A stretch of DNA of 64,000 bases, from contig NZ_CM003768.1 of the NCBI RefSeq assembly GCF_001547525.1, forward strand, positions 1,736,001-1,800,000, in the 5' to 3' direction. A model generated the notes under the pieces. It saw only the letters and a list, made by a program, of their open reading frames with translations. It searched no databases and was not told where the DNA came from. Source of the DNA: Burkholderia anthina (lineage in GTDB: Bacteria > Pseudomonadota > Gammaproteobacteria > Burkholderiales > Burkholderiaceae). Below are positions 37,779 to 45,692 of the stretch, one piece after another (the first letter of the stretch is position 1; the number at the start of each line of letters is the position of its first letter). A program made the position numbers and the translations under genes.

Positions 37779-38830
37779 AAGCAAAAAAAGTCCTGATCCT
37801 GGGTGTGAACGGCTTCATCGGCCATCACCTGTCGAAGCGCATTCTTGAGACCACCGATTGGGAAGTGTTCGGCATGGACATGCAGACCGACCGGCTGGGC
37901 GACCTCGTCAACCACGAGCGGATGCATTTCTTCGAAGGCGACATCACGATCAACAAGGAGTGGGTCGAGTATCACGTGAAGAAGTGCGACGTGATCCTGC
38001 CGCTCGTCGCGATCGCGACGCCGGCCACCTACGTCCAGCAGCCGCTGCGCGTGTTCGAGCTCGACTTCGAGGCGAACCTGCCGATCGTGCGCTCGGCCGT
38101 CAAGTACGGCAAGCACCTCGTGTTCCCGTCGACCTCCGAGGTCTACGGCATGTGCTCGGACGAGCAGTTCGACCCCGATGCCTCCGCGCTCACCTACGGC
38201 CCGATCAACAAGCCGCGCTGGATCTACGCGTGCTCGAAGCAGCTGATGGACCGCGTGATCTGGGGCTACGGGATGGAAGGCCTGAACTTCACGCTGTTCC
38301 GCCCGTTCAACTGGATCGGCCCGGGCCTCGACTCGATCTACACGCCGAAGGAAGGCAGCTCGCGCGTGGTCACGCAGTTCCTCGGCCACATCGTGCGCGG
38401 CGAGAACATCAGCCTCGTCGACGGCGGCTCGCAGAAGCGCGCGTTCACCGACATCGGCGACGGCATCAGCGCGCTGATGAAGATCATCGAGAACAAGGGC
38501 GGCGTCGCGTCGGGCAAGATCTACAACATCGGCAATCCGAAGAACAACTTCTCGGTTCGCGAGCTCGCGCACAAGATGCTCGAACTGGCCGCGGAATTCC
38601 CCGAGTATGCCGATTCGGCCAAGCAGGTGAAGCTCGTCGAAACGACGTCCGGCGCCTACTACGGCAACGGCTACCAGGACGTGCAGAACCGCGTGCCGAA
38701 GATCGACAACACGATGCAGGAGCTCGGCTGGGCGCCGCAAGCGACGTTCGACGACGCGCTGCGCAACATCTTCGAAGCGTATCGCGGCCACGTCGCCGAC
38801 GCGCGCGCGCTCGTCGAACAGCAAGGCTGA
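37775..38830 (+). CDS. UDP-glucuronic acid oxidative decarboxylase (ArnA C-terminal half)
   Basis: A 351-residue extended SDR equivalent to the C-terminal domain of ArnA. The NAD motif GVNGFIGHHL is near the start. The serine/tyrosine/lysine catalytic set lies in PSTSEVYGM and WIYACSKQLMDRVIW, and FRPFNWIGPGLDS is the family signature. It oxidises and decarboxylates UDP-glucuronate to UDP-4-keto-arabinose, the first committed step of the pathway. It overlaps the formyltransferase by ATGA. Confidence 0.95.
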   Translation: MKAKKVLILGVNGFIGHHLSKRILETTDWEVFGMDMQTDRLGDLVNHERMHFFEGDITINKEWVEYHVKKCDVILPLVAIATPATYVQQPLRVFELDFEANLPIVRSAVKYGKHLVFPSTSEVYGMCSDEQFDPDASALTYGPINKPRWIYACSKQLMDRVIWGYGMEGLNFTLFRPFNWIGPGLDSIYTPKEGSSRVVTQFLGHIVRGENISLVDGGSQKRAFTDIGDGISALMKIIENKGGVASGKIYNIGNPKNNFSVRELAHKMLELAAEFPEYADSAKQVKLVETTSGAYYGNGYQDVQNRVPKIDNTMQELGWAPQATFDDALRNIFEAYRGHVADARALVEQQG

Positions 38831-38843
38831 GCGGGACGTTCGC

Positions 38844-39740
38844 TTGGCTCGCATCGTCCTCAAGATCGACGTCGACACGCTGCGCGGCACACGCGAAGGC
38901 GTGCCGAACCTCGCGCGCATCTTCGATCGCTTCAATGCGCGCGCGACCTTCCTCTTCAGCCTCGGGCCCGATCACACGGGCTGGGCGCTGCGGCGCGTGT
39001 TCCGCCCGGGCTTCCTGAAGAAGGTGTCGCGCACGTCGGTCGTCGAACACTACGGCGTGAAGCAGCTGATGTACGGCGTGCTGCTGCCCGGCCCCGACAT
39101 CGGCCGCCGCGCGATCGCCGACATGCGCGCGATTCACGAGGCCGGCTTCGAATGCGGGATCCACACGTGGGATCACGTGGTCTGGCAGGACAACGTGCGC
39201 GTGCGCGATCGCGACTGGACCGCGCGTGAAATGCAGAAGAGCCACGCGCGCTTCATCGAGATCTTCGGCGCGCCGCCCGTCACGCACGGCGCGGCCGGCT
39301 GGCAGATGAACGATTCCGCGTTCGAGCAGATCGACGCGTGGGGGATGCGCTACGCATCCGACGGTCGCGGCCACTCGCCGTACCTGCCCGTCGTCGGCGG
39401 CCGCACGCTGTCGCACGTGCAGATGCCGACCACGCTGCCGACGCTCGACGAAGTGCTCGGCGTCGACGGCATCGACACGCACAACGTCGCCGCGCACATC
39501 CTCAAGTTCACCGAAGCCAATCCGCACGACCAGGTGTTCACGCTGCATGCGGAACTGGAAGGCCAGAAGCTCGCGCCCGTGTTCGAACACCTGCTCGCCG
39601 GCTGGCGTGCGCAAGGCCACACGTTTGCGACGATGGGCGACTACCACGCGACGCTGGACCGCGACTCGCTGCCATCGTACCCTGTCGCGTGGGGCGAAAT
39701 CCCCGGCCGCTCCGGCGAACTGATCGTCCAGCCCGACTGA
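38844..39740 (+). CDS. arnD: 4-deoxy-4-formamido-L-arabinose-phosphoundecaprenol deformylase, TTG start
   Basis: A 298-residue NodB-fold polysaccharide deacetylase. KIDVDTLRGTREGVP at 6-20 supplies the metal-binding aspartate, and GIHTWDHVVWQD the histidines. It removes the formyl group after transfer to undecaprenyl phosphate so that ArnT can use the product. It begins with TTG at 38844, 13 nt after the previous stop, with GGGA just upstream. This is a likely brake on translation of the last pathway enzyme. Confidence 0.93.
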   Translation: MARIVLKIDVDTLRGTREGVPNLARIFDRFNARATFLFSLGPDHTGWALRRVFRPGFLKKVSRTSVVEHYGVKQLMYGVLLPGPDIGRRAIADMRAIHEAGFECGIHTWDHVVWQDNVRVRDRDWTAREMQKSHARFIEIFGAPPVTHGAAGWQMNDSAFEQIDAWGMRYASDGRGHSPYLPVVGGRTLSHVQMPTTLPTLDEVLGVDGIDTHNVAAHILKFTEANPHDQVFTLHAELEGQKLAPVFEHLLAGWRAQGHTFATMGDYHATLDRDSLPSYPVAWGEIPGRSGELIVQPD

Positions 39741-39850
39741 GTTCGCGCGCGAGCCGGCGTCGCCGCTCCCGCCCTCGCGGCGCGTTGCCGCGACGCCCCG
39801 CCGAACCGCGCCGCCGCAGCGGCGCCCTTCCATAACAACAGGAGAAACAC

Positions 39851-40312
39851 GTGTCTGTCGAAGTTGACCGTCAAGTTCCCGATTTCACCGCACCGGCCAC
39901 GGGCGGCGACATTTCGCTGTCCGACCTGAAGGGCAAGAAGCTCGTGCTGTACTTCTATCCGAAGGACAACACGCCGGGCTGCACGACCGAAGGGCTGCAG
40001 TTCCGCGATCTCTATCCGAAGTTCAAGAAAGCCGGTGCGGAAGTCATCGGCGTGTCGCGCGACAGCCTGCGCTCGCACGACAACTTCAAGGCCAAGCTCG
40101 AACTGCCGTTCCCGCTGATCTCCGATGCCGACGAAGCGCTGTGCGCGTTGTTCGATGTCATCAAGATGAAGAAAATGTATGGCAAGGAAGTGCGCGGAAT
40201 CGAGCGCTCGACGTTCCTGATCGACGCGGACGGCGTGCTTCGCCACGCATGGCGCGGCATCAAGGTACCGGGTCACGTGGACGACGTGCTAAAGGCTGTA
40301 CAAGCGCTTTGA
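39851..40312 (+). CDS. bcp: thiol peroxidase Bcp (peroxiredoxin Q), GTG start
   Basis: A 153-residue atypical 2-Cys peroxiredoxin that reduces hydroperoxides with thioredoxin. The peroxidatic cysteine is in YPKDNTPGCTTE. No second cysteine sits five residues later (the next residues are TEGLQ), so the resolving cysteine is probably elsewhere or supplied by thioredoxin/glutathione. The GTG at 39851 has an AGGAGAAAC ribosome-binding site. The gene follows arnD by 110 nt. Confidence 0.95.
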   Translation: MSVEVDRQVPDFTAPATGGDISLSDLKGKKLVLYFYPKDNTPGCTTEGLQFRDLYPKFKKAGAEVIGVSRDSLRSHDNFKAKLELPFPLISDADEALCALFDVIKMKKMYGKEVRGIERSTFLIDADGVLRHAWRGIKVPGHVDDVLKAVQAL

Positions 40313-40325
40313 GGCGCGTTATATT
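40297..40325 (+). promoter_or_regulatory. Predicted sigma-70 promoter overlapping the end of bcp
   Basis: TGTACA (40297-40302), a 17-bp spacer and TATATT (40320-40325) form a good promoter whose -35 lies in the bcp coding end. A start near 40332 would begin the candidate RNA ending at the 40428-40465 terminator. Confidence 0.6.
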
Positions 40326-40331
40326 GGGCCG

Positions 40332-40465
40332 CAATGAATGCCAGTTCGCCCCATATTTCTCGTAGCTGCGCCGGTGCCCGTTGCGATGCTTGCCGGCACC
40401 TGACGCGCATCACGACGGCATCAGCCGAGCCGCATGTCCCTGTCGACGGGGCAGCGGCTTTTTTT
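40332..40465 (+). ncRNA. Candidate small RNA (~134 nt) between bcp and phoH
   Basis: A good promoter (40297-40325) and a strong intrinsic terminator (40428-40465) bracket ~134 nt without a credible ORF. An internal hairpin (GGTGCC 40373-40378 with GGCACC 40395-40400) precedes the terminator. It could be an independent sRNA, a bcp 3' UTR fragment, or a leader that attenuates phoH. I cannot assign a known RNA family. Confidence 0.45.
40428..40465 (+). terminator. Rho-independent terminator downstream of bcp
   Basis: AGCCGC pairs with GCGGCT, with an inner CCC/GGG stem, followed by seven T. It lies 116 nt after the bcp stop and 183 nt before phoH. Confidence 0.85.
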
Positions 40466-40647
40466 ATGGAACGCGCGCCGGCCCTCCCCGGTCCGGCCCT
40501 TACCGCATCGAGGAGCTGATCGACACTTAGGCGAACCGGCTAGACGAAATTCCTGTGCGCCACCGCGCGCAAACTGCATGCGTCTACGTCACGCAGGATG
40601 CGATCAGCGGCGCACGTCATGCGACACGATTCCTCCCGAGGGACACC
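40466..40647 (+). other. Gene-free leader region before phoH
   Basis: This 182-nt stretch follows the terminator and must hold the phoH promoter, but no convincing -35/-10 pair was found. A GAGGGA ribosome-binding site precedes the ATG at 40648. Confidence 0.4.
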
Positions 40648-42459
40648 ATGCCTTTGCCTACTCCCCCCAGCAAGCTCGGCAGCCTGCTGCCGCCCGACGA
40701 ATACAAGGCGAAAGCGCGGCCCGCGAAAGCCGCGAAGAAATCCGCCGAAGGGGACGCATCCACAGCCGGTGACTATGGTCCGGCCAGCGTGGCCCAACCG
40801 ATGATCGAAGCAGCGAACACGGCCGCGCCGCTGCGCGCCGTCGCGTCTTCGGCGCCCGATGCCCCGAGCGCGCCCGCGCGCGGCCGCAAGACCAGGCAGA
40901 CGGCCGCGCTGCTGCAGCCGATGCCGGCGCCCGCCGAACCCGCGGCGCCCGTCGTGGCACGCAACGACAAGCCGGCCGCCGACAAGTCTGGCGGAGCGGC
41001 CGCGGCACCCGCGCGCGATGCCGGCGCCGCGACGAAGTCGCGCAGCCGCAAGCCCGCCGACGCCGAACTGCAGAAGCTGTTCGTGCTCGACACCAACGTG
41101 CTGATGCACGACCCGAGCAGCCTCTTCCGCTTCGAGGAACACGACGTCTATCTGCCGATGATGACGCTCGAGGAACTCGACAACCACAAGAAGGGGATGT
41201 CCGAAGTCGCACGCAACGCGCGCCAGGTCAGCCGCACGCTCGACGCGCTCGTCGCCGACGGCGGCCCGATCTCGGCCGGCATCCCGCTGTCGCGCCTCGG
41301 CAGCCGCGACGCGCTCGGCCGCCTGTACTTCCAGACGAAGCTGGCCGATATCGCGCCGGTGGAAGGTTTGCCCGAAGGCAAGGCCGACAATCAGATCCTC
41401 GGCGTCGTGCGCGCGCTGCAGCGCGACCGGCCCGACCGCCAGGTCGTGCTGGTGTCGAAAGACATCAACATGCGGATCAAGGCGCACGCGCTCGGCCTGC
41501 CTGCGGAAGACTACTTCAACGACCAGGTGCTCGAGGATTCGGATCTCCTGTACAACGGCGTGCGCGAACTGCCGCAGGACTTCTGGACCAAGCATGCGAA
41601 GGGCATGGAGAGCTGGCAGGACACGAAGACGGGCACCACGTACTACCGCGTGACCGGCCCGCTCGTCGCGTCGATGCTCGTCAACGAGTTCGTCTATCTC
41701 GAGCCGCAGAACGGCGAGCCGACGTTCCACGCGATCGTCCGCGAGCTGAACGGCAAGACGGCGCTGCTGCAGACACTGCGCGACTACAGCCACCACAAGA
41801 ACAACGTGTGGGGCATCACCGCGCGCAATCGCGAGCAGAACTTCGCGCTGAACCTGCTGATGAACCCCGAGATCGACTTCGTCACGCTGCTCGGCCAGGC
41901 CGGCACCGGCAAGACGCTCGTCGCGCTCGCGGCCGGCCTCGCGCAGGTGCTCGACGACAAGCGCTACAACGAGATCATCGTGACGCGCGCGACCGTGCCC
42001 GTCGGCGAGGACATCGGTTTCCTGCCCGGCACCGAGGAAGAAAAGATGCAGCCGTGGATGGGCGCATTCGACGACAACCTCGAAGTGCTGCAGAAGACCG
42101 ACGACGCGGCCGGCGAATGGGGCCGTGCCGCGACGCAGGAGCTGATCCGTTCGCGCCTGAAGGTGAAGAGCATGAACTTCATGCGCGGCCGCACGTTCGT
42201 CGACAAGTACCTGATCATCGACGAGGCGCAGAACCTGACGCCGAAGCAGATGAAGACGCTCGTCACGCGCGCGGGCCCCGGCACGAAGATCGTGTGCCTG
42301 GGCAACATCGCGCAAATCGACACGCCCTATCTGACCGAGGGCAGCTCGGGCCTGACCTACGTCGTCGACCGCTTCAAGGGCTGGGGCCACAGCGGCCACG
42401 TGACGCTCGCGCGCGGCGAACGCTCGCGGCTCGCCGACTACGCGTCGGACATTCTGTAA
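40648..42459 (+). CDS. PIN-PhoH fusion protein (PhoH2-like ribonuclease/helicase)
   Basis: A 603-residue protein. Residues 1-140 are Ala/Pro/Lys-rich and probably disordered. A PIN nuclease domain (~143-285) follows, with acidic residues in FVLDTNVLMHDP and MTLEELDNHKKG. The C-terminal PhoH ATPase (~385-603) has Walker A GQAGTGKT at 416-423 and DEAQNLTPKQMKTLVTRAGPGTKI. PhoH2 proteins of this order have RNA helicase and RNase activity in mycobacteria. The long N-terminal tail is the odd feature. The ATG at 40648 is chosen for its ribosome-binding site over an in-frame ATG at 40555. Confidence 0.92.
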   Translation: MPLPTPPSKLGSLLPPDEYKAKARPAKAAKKSAEGDASTAGDYGPASVAQPMIEAANTAAPLRAVASSAPDAPSAPARGRKTRQTAALLQPMPAPAEPAAPVVARNDKPAADKSGGAAAAPARDAGAATKSRSRKPADAELQKLFVLDTNVLMHDPSSLFRFEEHDVYLPMMTLEELDNHKKGMSEVARNARQVSRTLDALVADGGPISAGIPLSRLGSRDALGRLYFQTKLADIAPVEGLPEGKADNQILGVVRALQRDRPDRQVVLVSKDINMRIKAHALGLPAEDYFNDQVLEDSDLLYNGVRELPQDFWTKHAKGMESWQDTKTGTTYYRVTGPLVASMLVNEFVYLEPQNGEPTFHAIVRELNGKTALLQTLRDYSHHKNNVWGITARNREQNFALNLLMNPEIDFVTLLGQAGTGKTLVALAAGLAQVLDDKRYNEIIVTRATVPVGEDIGFLPGTEEEKMQPWMGAFDDNLEVLQKTDDAAGEWGRAATQELIRSRLKVKSMNFMRGRTFVDKYLIIDEAQNLTPKQMKTLVTRAGPGTKIVCLGNIAQIDTPYLTEGSSGLTYVVDRFKGWGHSGHVTLARGERSRLADYASDIL

Positions 42460-42497
42460 CGCGCTGGCCGGCCGATCGGCCGGCTGTCGACGCCACG

Positions 42498-42530
42498 CGG
42501 CGCTCCGTTTCCGGAGCGCCGTTTTTATTT
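42498..42530 (+). terminator. Rho-independent terminator after phoH
   Basis: A perfect 10-bp stem (CGGCGCTCCG with CGGAGCGCCG) with the loop TTTC is followed by TTTTTATTT. Confidence 0.92.
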
Positions 42531-42693
42531 GGGGTCGAAGACGAAGGTAACGCGTCGTCACGCAACCATGCAGTTTACGCGCGAAACTTCAAGTAAATTC
42601 TCAAGAATGGTTGCTTAAGCCCCGCCGGAGCGTCTACCATCGGGTCTGTCTGTTGTCATACGATTCGCGAGTGCACCGCTCGCCCGCCTTGCC

Positions 42694-43785
42694 ATGCTTC
42701 GAATCTGGGTTCCCGTCGCCGTCGTCTCCCTGCTTGCGGCCTGCTCCAGCGTGCCGCCGCAATCGGCATCGCGTTCCGCGTCGGGCATGAAGATCACGAC
42801 GCCGCGTGCGTTCCCGGCGCCGGCCAATTTCCCCAAATTCGTCGATCACAGCGTCGGCCAGGAAGAAATCTCGATCCAGGCGATGAGCCTCGTCGGCGTC
42901 CCGTATCGCTGGGGCGGCAACACGCCGGCGAGCGGCTTCGACTGCAGCGGGCTCGTGCGCTACGTGATCGGCCGCGCGGCCGACGTGAACCTGCCGCGCA
43001 CGACCGCCGACATGAGCAGCCGCGGCGTGTCGATCGAGCCCGACGAGATCGCGCCGGGCGACCTGATCTTCTTCAATACGACCGGGCGGCCGCATTCGCA
43101 CGTCGGCATCTATGTCGGCAAGCTGCGCTTCGTCAACGCACCGTCGACGGGCGGCACCGTGCGGCTCGACTACCTGACGAACCCGTACTGGGCGAAGCGC
43201 TTCGACGGCATTCGCCGCGTCGCGCCGCCGCGCTCCGCACCGACGCCGTTCGATGCGCCGACCTACGAGGCCAAGCGCGACGAGCCGCGCAATCCGCCGG
43301 CGCTGGCGGCTGCTCCGGCGGTCGTGACGGCTGCCGCCGCGCCGCGACAGCCGGCGGCGTATGCGTCTTCACAAGCAAGAGCGACGCAGGCGCCGGCTCC
43401 AGCGTCGGCCATTCCGACCACGCCGGTCGTGACGGCCACCGCAACCGCACCGGCAGCACCGGCCGCCGATCCGTATGAACCGCCGCCACCGCGGATGCAG
43501 GCGGCCCAGCAGCAAGCCACGTCGGTGAATGACAGCGCGACCGCGATGACGGCCAACGCAGCACCGACCGCCCCGGCGGAAGTCGGCACGCAGATTCCGA
43601 CGACCGCCCTGACGGCCGCCCAGGCCGCCGCCTTCGATGCCGAGCCTCCGCCCGCCCCCGGCACGCCGCCACGCACCGTCGAGCCCGTGCAGGTGTTGCG
43701 TGCGTCGACGCAATCCGCGCCCATCAGCCCGCGCACCAGTACGGCAGACGATCCGATCGCGCGGTTCGCGAACGGCAGCTACTGA
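42694..43785 (+). CDS. NlpC/P60 (C40) peptidase lipoprotein
   Basis: A 363-residue predicted lipoprotein. The signal peptide ends in the lipobox LLAAC, with C17 lipidated. The NlpC/P60 domain spans ~57-180 with catalytic C84 (FDCSGLV) and H136 (HSHVGIY). The third position is N148 (RFVNAP) where E. coli MepS has His; Asn is tolerated in this family. MepS-like enzymes cut D-Ala-mDAP cross-links so the wall can expand. The remaining ~180 residues are Pro/Ala/Thr-rich low complexity, with possible reach through the periplasm or wall. Confidence 0.9.
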   Translation: MLRIWVPVAVVSLLAACSSVPPQSASRSASGMKITTPRAFPAPANFPKFVDHSVGQEEISIQAMSLVGVPYRWGGNTPASGFDCSGLVRYVIGRAADVNLPRTTADMSSRGVSIEPDEIAPGDLIFFNTTGRPHSHVGIYVGKLRFVNAPSTGGTVRLDYLTNPYWAKRFDGIRRVAPPRSAPTPFDAPTYEAKRDEPRNPPALAAAPAVVTAAAAPRQPAAYASSQARATQAPAPASAIPTTPVVTATATAPAAPAADPYEPPPPRMQAAQQQATSVNDSATAMTANAAPTAPAEVGTQIPTTALTAAQAAAFDAEPPPAPGTPPRTVEPVQVLRASTQSAPISPRTSTADDPIARFANGSY

Positions 43786-43840
43786 GCCGTTGCTCGAACC
43801 GCGACCGTCGACGACGTCGACAACATGCTCCGCTGGCCTC

Positions 43841-43882
43841 CAAAAGAAAATGCGCCGCGGCCTTTCGGCCTGCGGCGCATTT
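43841..43882. terminator. Bidirectional terminator between convergent nlpC and pit
   Basis: AAATGCGCCGC pairs with GCGGCGCATTT around an inner GGCC/GGCC stem with a one-base bulge. On the minus strand it runs into TTTTCTTTTG, so it mainly ends the pit operon; the plus-strand T tract is short. Confidence 0.8.
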
Positions 43883-43907
43883 CGCGTCGATCAGGTAGTG
43901 TCGGCGA

Positions 43908-44918
43908 TCAGAAGATCTGATGCCCGAGCCACCAGCCGCCAGCCGCGAACAGCGCGGCCGCCGGCAACGTCAGCACCCACGCCCACACGATGTTGCCGGC
44001 GACGCCCCAGCGCACGGCCGACAGCTTCTGCGTCGCGCCGACACCGACGATCGCACCGGTAATCGTGTGCGTGGTCGACACGGGAATGCCGAGGAACGAT
44101 GCGACGAACAGCGTGATTGCCCCACCGCTTTCCGCGCAGAAGCCGCCGACCGGCTTGAGCTTCGTGATCTTCTGGCCCATCGTGCGCACGATGCGCCAGC
44201 CGCCGAACAGCGTGCCGAGGCCCATCGACAGGTAGCACGCGCCGATCACCCACGCCGGCGGCGCATCGGCGGTGGCCGACGCGTAGCCGCTCGCGATCAG
44301 CAGCATCCAGATGATACCGATCGTCTTCTGTGCGTCGTTGCCGCCGTGGCCCAGGCTGTACAGCCCCGCCGACAGCAGCTGCAGCCGGCGGAAGCGCCGG
44401 TCGACCTTGCTGGGCGCGGTACGGAAATACAGCCACGACACGCCGAGCATGAACAGCGAACCGAGGATGAAGCCGAGCAGCGGCGAAATGAAGATGAACG
44501 CGATCGTCTTCAGCAGCCCGTCGATGTTCAGCGAGCTCCAGCCCGACTTCGCGAGCGCCGCGCCGACGAGGCCGCCGATCAGCGCGTGCGACGAGCTCGA
44601 CGGAATCCCGTAGTACCACGTGATCACGTTCCAGCCGATCGCGCCGACCAGCGCGCCGAACACGACGTAGTGGTCGACGATCTCGGGATCGATCGTGCCT
44701 TTACCGACGGTCTGCGCGACTTTCAGGTGGAAGATGAAATACGCGATCACGTTGAACGCGGCCGCGAACACCACGGCCTGCTGGGGCTTCAGCACCCCGG
44801 TCGACACGACGGTGGCGATCGAGTTCGCCGCGTCGTGAAAGCCGTTCATGAAGTCGAATACGAGCGCGACGAGCACGAGCGTCGCGACCATCCATAGGGC
44901 GAGTTGTATCGAATGCAT
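43908..44918 (-). CDS. pit: low-affinity inorganic phosphate transporter (PiT family)
   Basis: A 336-residue integral membrane symporter. Both inverted PiT signature repeats are visible: FDFMNGFHDAANSIATVVSTGVL at the N-terminus and SLGHGGNDAQKTIGIIWM in the middle, with GIPVSTTHTITGAIVGVGA near the C-terminus. It imports metal-phosphate with protons. It is shorter than E. coli PitA (499) because the large central loop is missing, which is common for this clade. The DUF47 gene 9 nt upstream is its usual partner. Confidence 0.95.
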   Translation of the reverse strand: MHSIQLALWMVATLVLVALVFDFMNGFHDAANSIATVVSTGVLKPQQAVVFAAAFNVIAYFIFHLKVAQTVGKGTIDPEIVDHYVVFGALVGAIGWNVITWYYGIPSSSSHALIGGLVGAALAKSGWSSLNIDGLLKTIAFIFISPLLGFILGSLFMLGVSWLYFRTAPSKVDRRFRRLQLLSAGLYSLGHGGNDAQKTIGIIWMLLIASGYASATADAPPAWVIGACYLSMGLGTLFGGWRIVRTMGQKITKLKPVGGFCAESGGAITLFVASFLGIPVSTTHTITGAIVGVGATQKLSAVRWGVAGNIVWAWVLTLPAAALFAAGGWWLGHQIF

Positions 44919-44927
44919 GTGGTCCGC

Positions 44928-45554
44928 TCAGGCGTTTTCCAGCACGATGCCTTCGATGATGTTCGCGACGTCCTCGCACTTGTCGGTGATCTCTTCCAGC
45001 AGCTCGTAGATCGCCTTCAGCTTGATGAGCGTCTTCACGTCGTCTTCCTCGCGGAACAGCTTCGACATCGCCGCGCGCAGCACGCGGTCGGCTTCCGACT
45101 CCCAGCGATCGATTTCCTCGCACTGCTTGAGGATCTGCGCCGACTGCTTCATGTCGGACAGCAGGCCGACGGCCTGCTGCACGTGTTGCGCCGACTGCGT
45201 GACGATATGCGCGAGCTGGCTCGCCTCGGACGTGACGGACTGCACGTCGTACAGCGACACGGCCGTCGCGACGTCCTCCATCAGGTCGAGGATGTCGTCC
45301 ATCGTCGTGATCAGCTTGTGGATCTCGTCACGATCGAGCGGCGTGATGAAGGTCTTGTGCAGCAGATCGATCGCCTCGTGCGTGAGCTTGTCGGCGGCCT
45401 TCTCGGCGATTTGCACGTTTTGCTTGTGAATCTCGGCGTCGACGAGATTGTCGATCAGCAGTTCGAGCTCGCGGCCACCGGAAACGATGTGCTTCGCGTG
45501 CGAGTTGAAGAGTTCAAAGAACTTGCCCTCGGTGGGCATGAATCGACCGAACAT
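44928..45554 (-). CDS. DUF47-family PhoU-like accessory protein of Pit
   Basis: A 208-residue all-helical protein of the DUF47 (YkaA/TIGR00153) family. Helical repeats carry PhoU-like acidic motifs (EADRVLRAAMSKLFREEDDVKTLIKLKAIYELLEEITDKCEDVANIIEGIV). It starts MFGRFMPTEGKFFELFN, the family-typical opening. It is encoded directly upstream of pit and likely modulates phosphate transport; direct evidence is sparse. Confidence 0.92.
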   Translation of the reverse strand: MFGRFMPTEGKFFELFNSHAKHIVSGGRELELLIDNLVDAEIHKQNVQIAEKAADKLTHEAIDLLHKTFITPLDRDEIHKLITTMDDILDLMEDVATAVSLYDVQSVTSEASQLAHIVTQSAQHVQQAVGLLSDMKQSAQILKQCEEIDRWESEADRVLRAAMSKLFREEDDVKTLIKLKAIYELLEEITDKCEDVANIIEGIVLENA

Positions 45555-45692
45555 GGGATTCCTGAGAGATTGTCAAACTACTGTCACGAAAACGGGCGAC
45601 ATTGTACCGGTTCCGGTCGCGACGCGACGTGCGCATATGCGCACGCCGGGATTGGATACAACATTTGGCGAAATAGGTGTTTACAACCGGCT

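Noticed and set aside
40334-40519. 61-residue ORF in the bcp-phoH gap as a possible antitoxin
   Set aside because: It runs through the strong terminator at 40428-40465, lacks a ribosome-binding site and shows no structured sequence.
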